This document shows positions 60,579-64,000 of a stretch of 64,000 bases of DNA, one piece after another. The number at the start of each line of letters is the position of its first letter. The first letter of the stretch is position 1. The stretch covers positions 124,001 to 188,000 of the forward strand of contig JBAKBP010001391.1 in the NCBI GenBank assembly GCA_037953745.1, in the 5' to 3' direction. Made by a program: the position numbers and the translations under genes. A model generated the notes under the pieces. It made no database searches and had not been told where the DNA came from. It worked only from the letters and a program-made list of their open reading frames with translations. The stretch is from Lithodes maja (lineage: Eukaryota > Arthropoda > Malacostraca > Decapoda > Lithodidae).

Positions 60579-60792
60579 CTATAGTCGATTCATTATAAGA
60601 AGGCCAAAAATCTTGACACCATATCACTGTAACTCAAAAAGGTTTAGGACAAATGAGCTGCAATTTTCCACACTTATTCCCGGGCTGACTCTTCCTAATG
60701 GCAGAAATGATAGCTCGATTGCTCTAGTTCTTTTTATTTATAGCCGTTATTGGTCAGGATTTCTGGCCTACCTATAATGAACAGACTTATAG
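60579..60792. mobile_element. Probable small MITE (~210 bp)
   Basis: Imperfect inverted ends CTATAGTCGATTCATTATAA and inverse of TATAATGAACAGACTTATAG, with GGCC just inside both. Non-coding. Family not assigned. Confidence 0.5.
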
Positions 60793-60855
60793 GCCAGTCA
60801 GACTATGGTACGGTACATTAAAGGGAGAGTAGCATTCTCATCAAGGGATTTTGAA

Positions 60856-61046
60856 GCGAGCCATAGCATAGTCAGTAGAGCGTCGGCTGCTGATCAAAGG
60901 GTCGGTGGATCAAGCCCTCCCTGTCAAAATGTTATCGGTAGTTGTCAAGCCCGGGCAACTTGACCTAGTGATTCGTGACAAACGCCTAATATTCATGGCC
61001 ACCCCTTCTCAGAAATTACGGCGTCTGGCAAAAAAAAAAAAAAAAA
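60856..61046 (+). mobile_element. tRNA-derived SINE with LINE F1 tail
   Basis: The head GCGAGCCATAGCATAGTCAG has box A (TAGCATAGTCAGTAGAGCG) and a decayed box B (GGTGGATCAAGCC). The 3' end GGCCACCCCTTC ... TTACGGCGTCTGGCA (60996-61030) matches the last bases of LINE F1 (59234-59268), but with a 17-bp A tail instead of TAGA repeats. Confidence 0.82.
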
Positions 61047-61394
61047 TGAAGAAGAAGCAAGGTTTCTAAAATGTAAAAATTGGAAGACTATCAAAACTGA
61101 TTTTTTAAAAATTATTATATGGTCATTAACCCATACAACAGTGTTCCCCATTGGTCAGGTTTTATGTCGCTTTCAGTGAAATGGGAATTTCACTTCTGGT
61201 ATGATATAGAGGGGATATTTTTATCCATAAATCATATAGCCTTCTGAATTAATTTTAATGAGGGCTTTTGCCCAGTAGGCTGTAGACAAATAGTTTTTAT
61301 TATTATTATTAATGAATTAATTTTACAATTAAAATTAAATACTTACAAAATAAACAAACCAAAACAGGGATGACACAATATAAAGGCAAAAGAA

Positions 61395-62360
61395 CTCTTA
61401 TCAGTTCCAGTGCTGGTACCTATTTGATGGGAATACTGGGCACCTCTTCATCCGGCTCCACTGTAAATACCTCCCCAAAGTATCTCCGTAGCACCTCTGC
61501 CTTCTCTTTGTCAGTTTCTGCTCTAGTTATGTCATCCGAGTCTCCAAAAGGTTCTGGGATACCCACTTCTTGTCAACTTTTCTTGAATATACTTCCAGAA
61601 TATTTTTGGATTCTCTTTCACATTTCTTGCAATCTCTCTCTCCCCCTCCTTGTCTCCCACCTTATTTTATTGTTTATTTGTCTGCATTCCAATTCCACTT
61701 CTTGAATGTCTATATTAGACCCATTGTTTGTTTTTTTGTAACAATTTTAGTCTTGCCCACAAACGTTTCTTTCTTATCAATGTCCAAAGTTTTCTTTTCA
61801 TTGGTAATTCTGGGTTCGTTCTTTTCCTCAATTTTGTTTTATCCTTATATTCTCTTACTGGTACACATTCGGATATCGCATTCTCTAGTTTGACTCTAAT
61901 CTTCCTCCACATTCCCTCAGCATCTTCACCGTTTAAGTACTCCTTCCAGTCAATGTCCAAACAGTCTCAGCAACTCATAATCTGCTCTATCATACATGTT
62001 ACTTATTAATACATGTATATTTGTTTGCTTCTTTTATCCCTCTCTGTTATAATATTGTAACTAAAACTTATACAAGCATGGTCACTGCGACCTATAGGGC
62101 TATCCATATTGACATCATCCACTATATCCTCCTCACAACTAAATATCAAATCAAGTACACTCCCCTGCATCCCATCTCTATATCTCGTTATGTCTGTAAT
62201 ATGTTGTGTTAAGAAACAATCTCACTTTCTCTATGAACTTGTATTCCAGGCTACATTGTCCCGCTGGAGTAGTATAATTTGCCCAGTTGATCCTTGGCAA
62301 ATCGAAATCTCCCAGCAAAACCTTATATTTGGTCTCTATTATCTATTTCCTCCATGCCTC
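61395..62360 (-). pseudogene. CR1-like LINE, endonuclease to early reverse transcriptase
   Basis: Minus strand: LLGDFDLPRINWANYTTPAG near 62320, then VLDLIFSCEEDIVDD and PIGRSDHACISF (62180-62070), DIDWKEYLNGEDAEGMWRKI (61960) and KAEVLRRYFGEVFTVEP (61500). Same family as 49390-49690. Several stops and at least two frameshifts. Confidence 0.75.
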
Positions 62361-62369
62361 AGGAACGGC

Positions 62370-62578
62370 CATCATCCATCATTACAAAATTACAAACACA
62401 GAATAGATCCAATTCAAGACCCTTTTTTGTCTCCCAGTGACAACACAGAACACTTAATACTCCACTTCCCAACACTTCACCTGCACAGACACAACTTCAA
62501 CATCACCTCACTCAGAGATCCCTGGACCCACTCAAGAGAGGTGGCAGACTACTTGGACACTGTGGGATTCCTGTAAAG
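62370..62578 (+). pseudogene. LINE C-terminal fragment (Jockey-like)
   Basis: Frame reads DNTEHLILHFPTLHLHRHNF then LRDPWTHSREVADYLDTVGF and a stop, typical of the end of a Jockey-type ORF with part of its CCHC-like finger lost. Confidence 0.65.
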
Positions 62579-63888
62579 GGTGTTTTGGGGCTACTACAAA
62601 GATAGTAATGATGGTGCGAATATTGCGCCAAAAATCTGACTATTGCAAAATGGAATGAAAAGTACAGCACTATGTTTAGAAATGCATTCCGGCAGCCCAA
62701 CAGAAATATTTTGTTTTTACCAAAAAATATATCGTTGTGGTCGGAAGTTGCAAGGTTAGCGCGCATAGGCAGTAGAGTCAGAGTGGTGGAGGAAGAGGAG
62801 GATTTTTGTGATATCCCCTAAATCTCCCATATTGAGCAGTATTATTGTGCCACATGTGCTCAGGTTTGAAGCACAAGGCACATGTGGAGAATTAGGACCC
62901 AGAAAGTAGGTGTAGAGCATGTTTTTGTAAAGAATTTAGTCAAATAAACAAGTCGGGACTAAGAGCGTTAGGGAAAAGGAAGGGAATCACGCACGCCTCC
63001 TCCCCTGCTTGCTAAATGCTTAGTGGTGGTAGGCCTACTGCTCGGCATGTACTGTACGTCTTCCTCCTTCTCTCTCGTATATTTACATAGGATATATTTG
63101 GGGTTGAAGGATGGTCCCCATGCGCTCTCACCGCCTCCACGATGATGAGGGAGGAGTGATAGTGTGGTTTGTGAGTTGTGTCTTCCGATGATTTGTATCG
63201 AGAGTCGCCACTTAGTTGTACAGTACAGTACTGTAGTTCTCATTCAATGTTCATACATATCCCGCCTTTGCTGCGTTTGTTGCATGCGTTTCAAAATCGT
63301 GCTTCCGTGAAGCCTATCAGAGCTTATAGGGAATGGCGTATCTAGGGTGTGGCATGTGCCATGGGCGCCACTTGAACAGGGGTGACACTGAGCAGATTCT
63401 ATTAGTCAGACAAGCCAACAGTGATAACATGATGGGAGGGTTGTTGTGGCAAGACTTTGTTGTACTGTGCTGTAGTAAAGACTGTGGTCACCATGTTATG
63501 ATTGCTGTGCACTGTGTGCAGTTCTGTGATTTTCATTAATCGATTTTAGGAGTATAGTTGGTTGTTGGAAGGAACATAATAATTGTACCATGGAAGCCAC
63601 ATTCACTGTGGACAGTTGCGGTCTTTATACCCGTATGTACAGTATGTATGCAATAGCCATCCTCGGATAATGAAAAAGTTATTGAACTAAACTGCAAATA
63701 TTTTAATTATCAAGTAGCCTATATTGCCTAAATATCTAATCATTCATCGTAGAATATAACGGTTTTTATTATTATAAAGTAATAACAGCACTGTATATAT
63801 AGTTTACTGTAATTAAAATAAAGGCAATGAATTCCTGCAGGCCATTGCCTAAGCTAGTAAAATATACATTATTGATAATACTGTACAT
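62579..63888. other. Unassigned intergenic DNA
   Basis: No gene or family recognised. Short frames on both strands lack motifs. Confidence 0.4.
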
Positions 63889-64000
63889 ACATAACATTTT
63901 AAGACTGAGTGCTCCACACATATGTGCAGTTTCAGTCTCTTGTCCTAATAGCGGCATTCCAGGCAACCCTATTATGGGCTGCTTCACTTGTCAAGTTTTT
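63889..64000 (-). repeat. LINE F2 3' tail, runs off the window
   Basis: Same tail as 55905-55990 (AAGACTGAGTGCTCCACACA, GGCATTCCAGGCAACCCTA), inverted, starting after TACATACATAACA. It continues past the right edge. Confidence 0.8.

Noticed and set aside
1..64000. CRISPR arrays, operons, bacterial promoters, riboswitches
   Set aside because: No regularly spaced short repeats with unique spacers and no prokaryotic gene layout; the tandem repeats seen have no spacers.

Overview
This is animal genomic DNA, most probably from an arthropod and plausibly a decapod crustacean. The basis is the lack of dense coding, the intron-bearing host gene, the microsatellites, and the mix of DIRS, SAP-type Gypsy, PHD/2A LINE, Tigger, piggyBac and tRNA-SINE elements. 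The species assignment is inference. Almost all recognisable coding sequence belongs to transposable elements, and the main interest is how these are nested.

Region 1 (1-2.6 kb): the 5' part of a DIRS-like tyrosine-recombinase retrotransposon (copy A, minus strand) runs off the left edge. Region 2 (2.79-3.85 kb) is a pogo-type non-autonomous element. Region 3 (3.86-26.5 kb) is one nest. A ~0.4 kb pogo/Tigger-type element (3861-26507) was split by a complete DIRS element (copy B, plus strand, about 4111-25876). Copy B has 305-bp inverted terminal repeats and an internal complementary region. Inside it sit, in order: a TTAA MITE, a 5'-truncated LINE tail, an 8.1-kb LTR element of Gypsy type that keeps gag-protease but only scraps of pol, an internally deleted LINE derivative, and a near-complete 4-kb LINE whose single ORF carries a 2A-like motif. 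Target-site duplications (TSDs) define most of these. Region 4 (26.55-31.84 kb) is a TTAA-bounded piggyBac element with an apparently intact 961-aa transposase; its 3' part was entered by a Tigger derivative and holds a 177-bp tandem array. MITEs derived from this piggyBac family recur at 25.9, 41.8 and 52.8 kb.

Region 5 (31.8-64 kb) lies within or around a host gene on the plus strand. I support three exons: 37272-37476, 47819-47913 and 59981-60425 (stop). Their intron phases fit exactly and are separated by introns of about 10.3 and 12.1 kb. I do not recognise the product. The introns are packed with broken LINEs (CR1/Jockey-like and RTE-like), a shredded Tigger transposase, pogo-type and piggyBac-type MITEs and a tRNA-derived SINE; a second SINE lies downstream of the last exon. 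That second SINE shares its 3' tail with the LINE family at 57.7-59.3 kb. One CR1-like LINE (53.3-56.7 kb) is interrupted three times, one interruption carrying its own nested MITE.

No rRNA, CRISPR, prokaryotic gene or functional tRNA was found. Functional parts most likely still encoded are the piggyBac transposase, the 2A LINE polyprotein, the Gypsy gag-protease protein and the DIRS recombinase domain. The rest is relics, useful mainly for reading the order of insertions.
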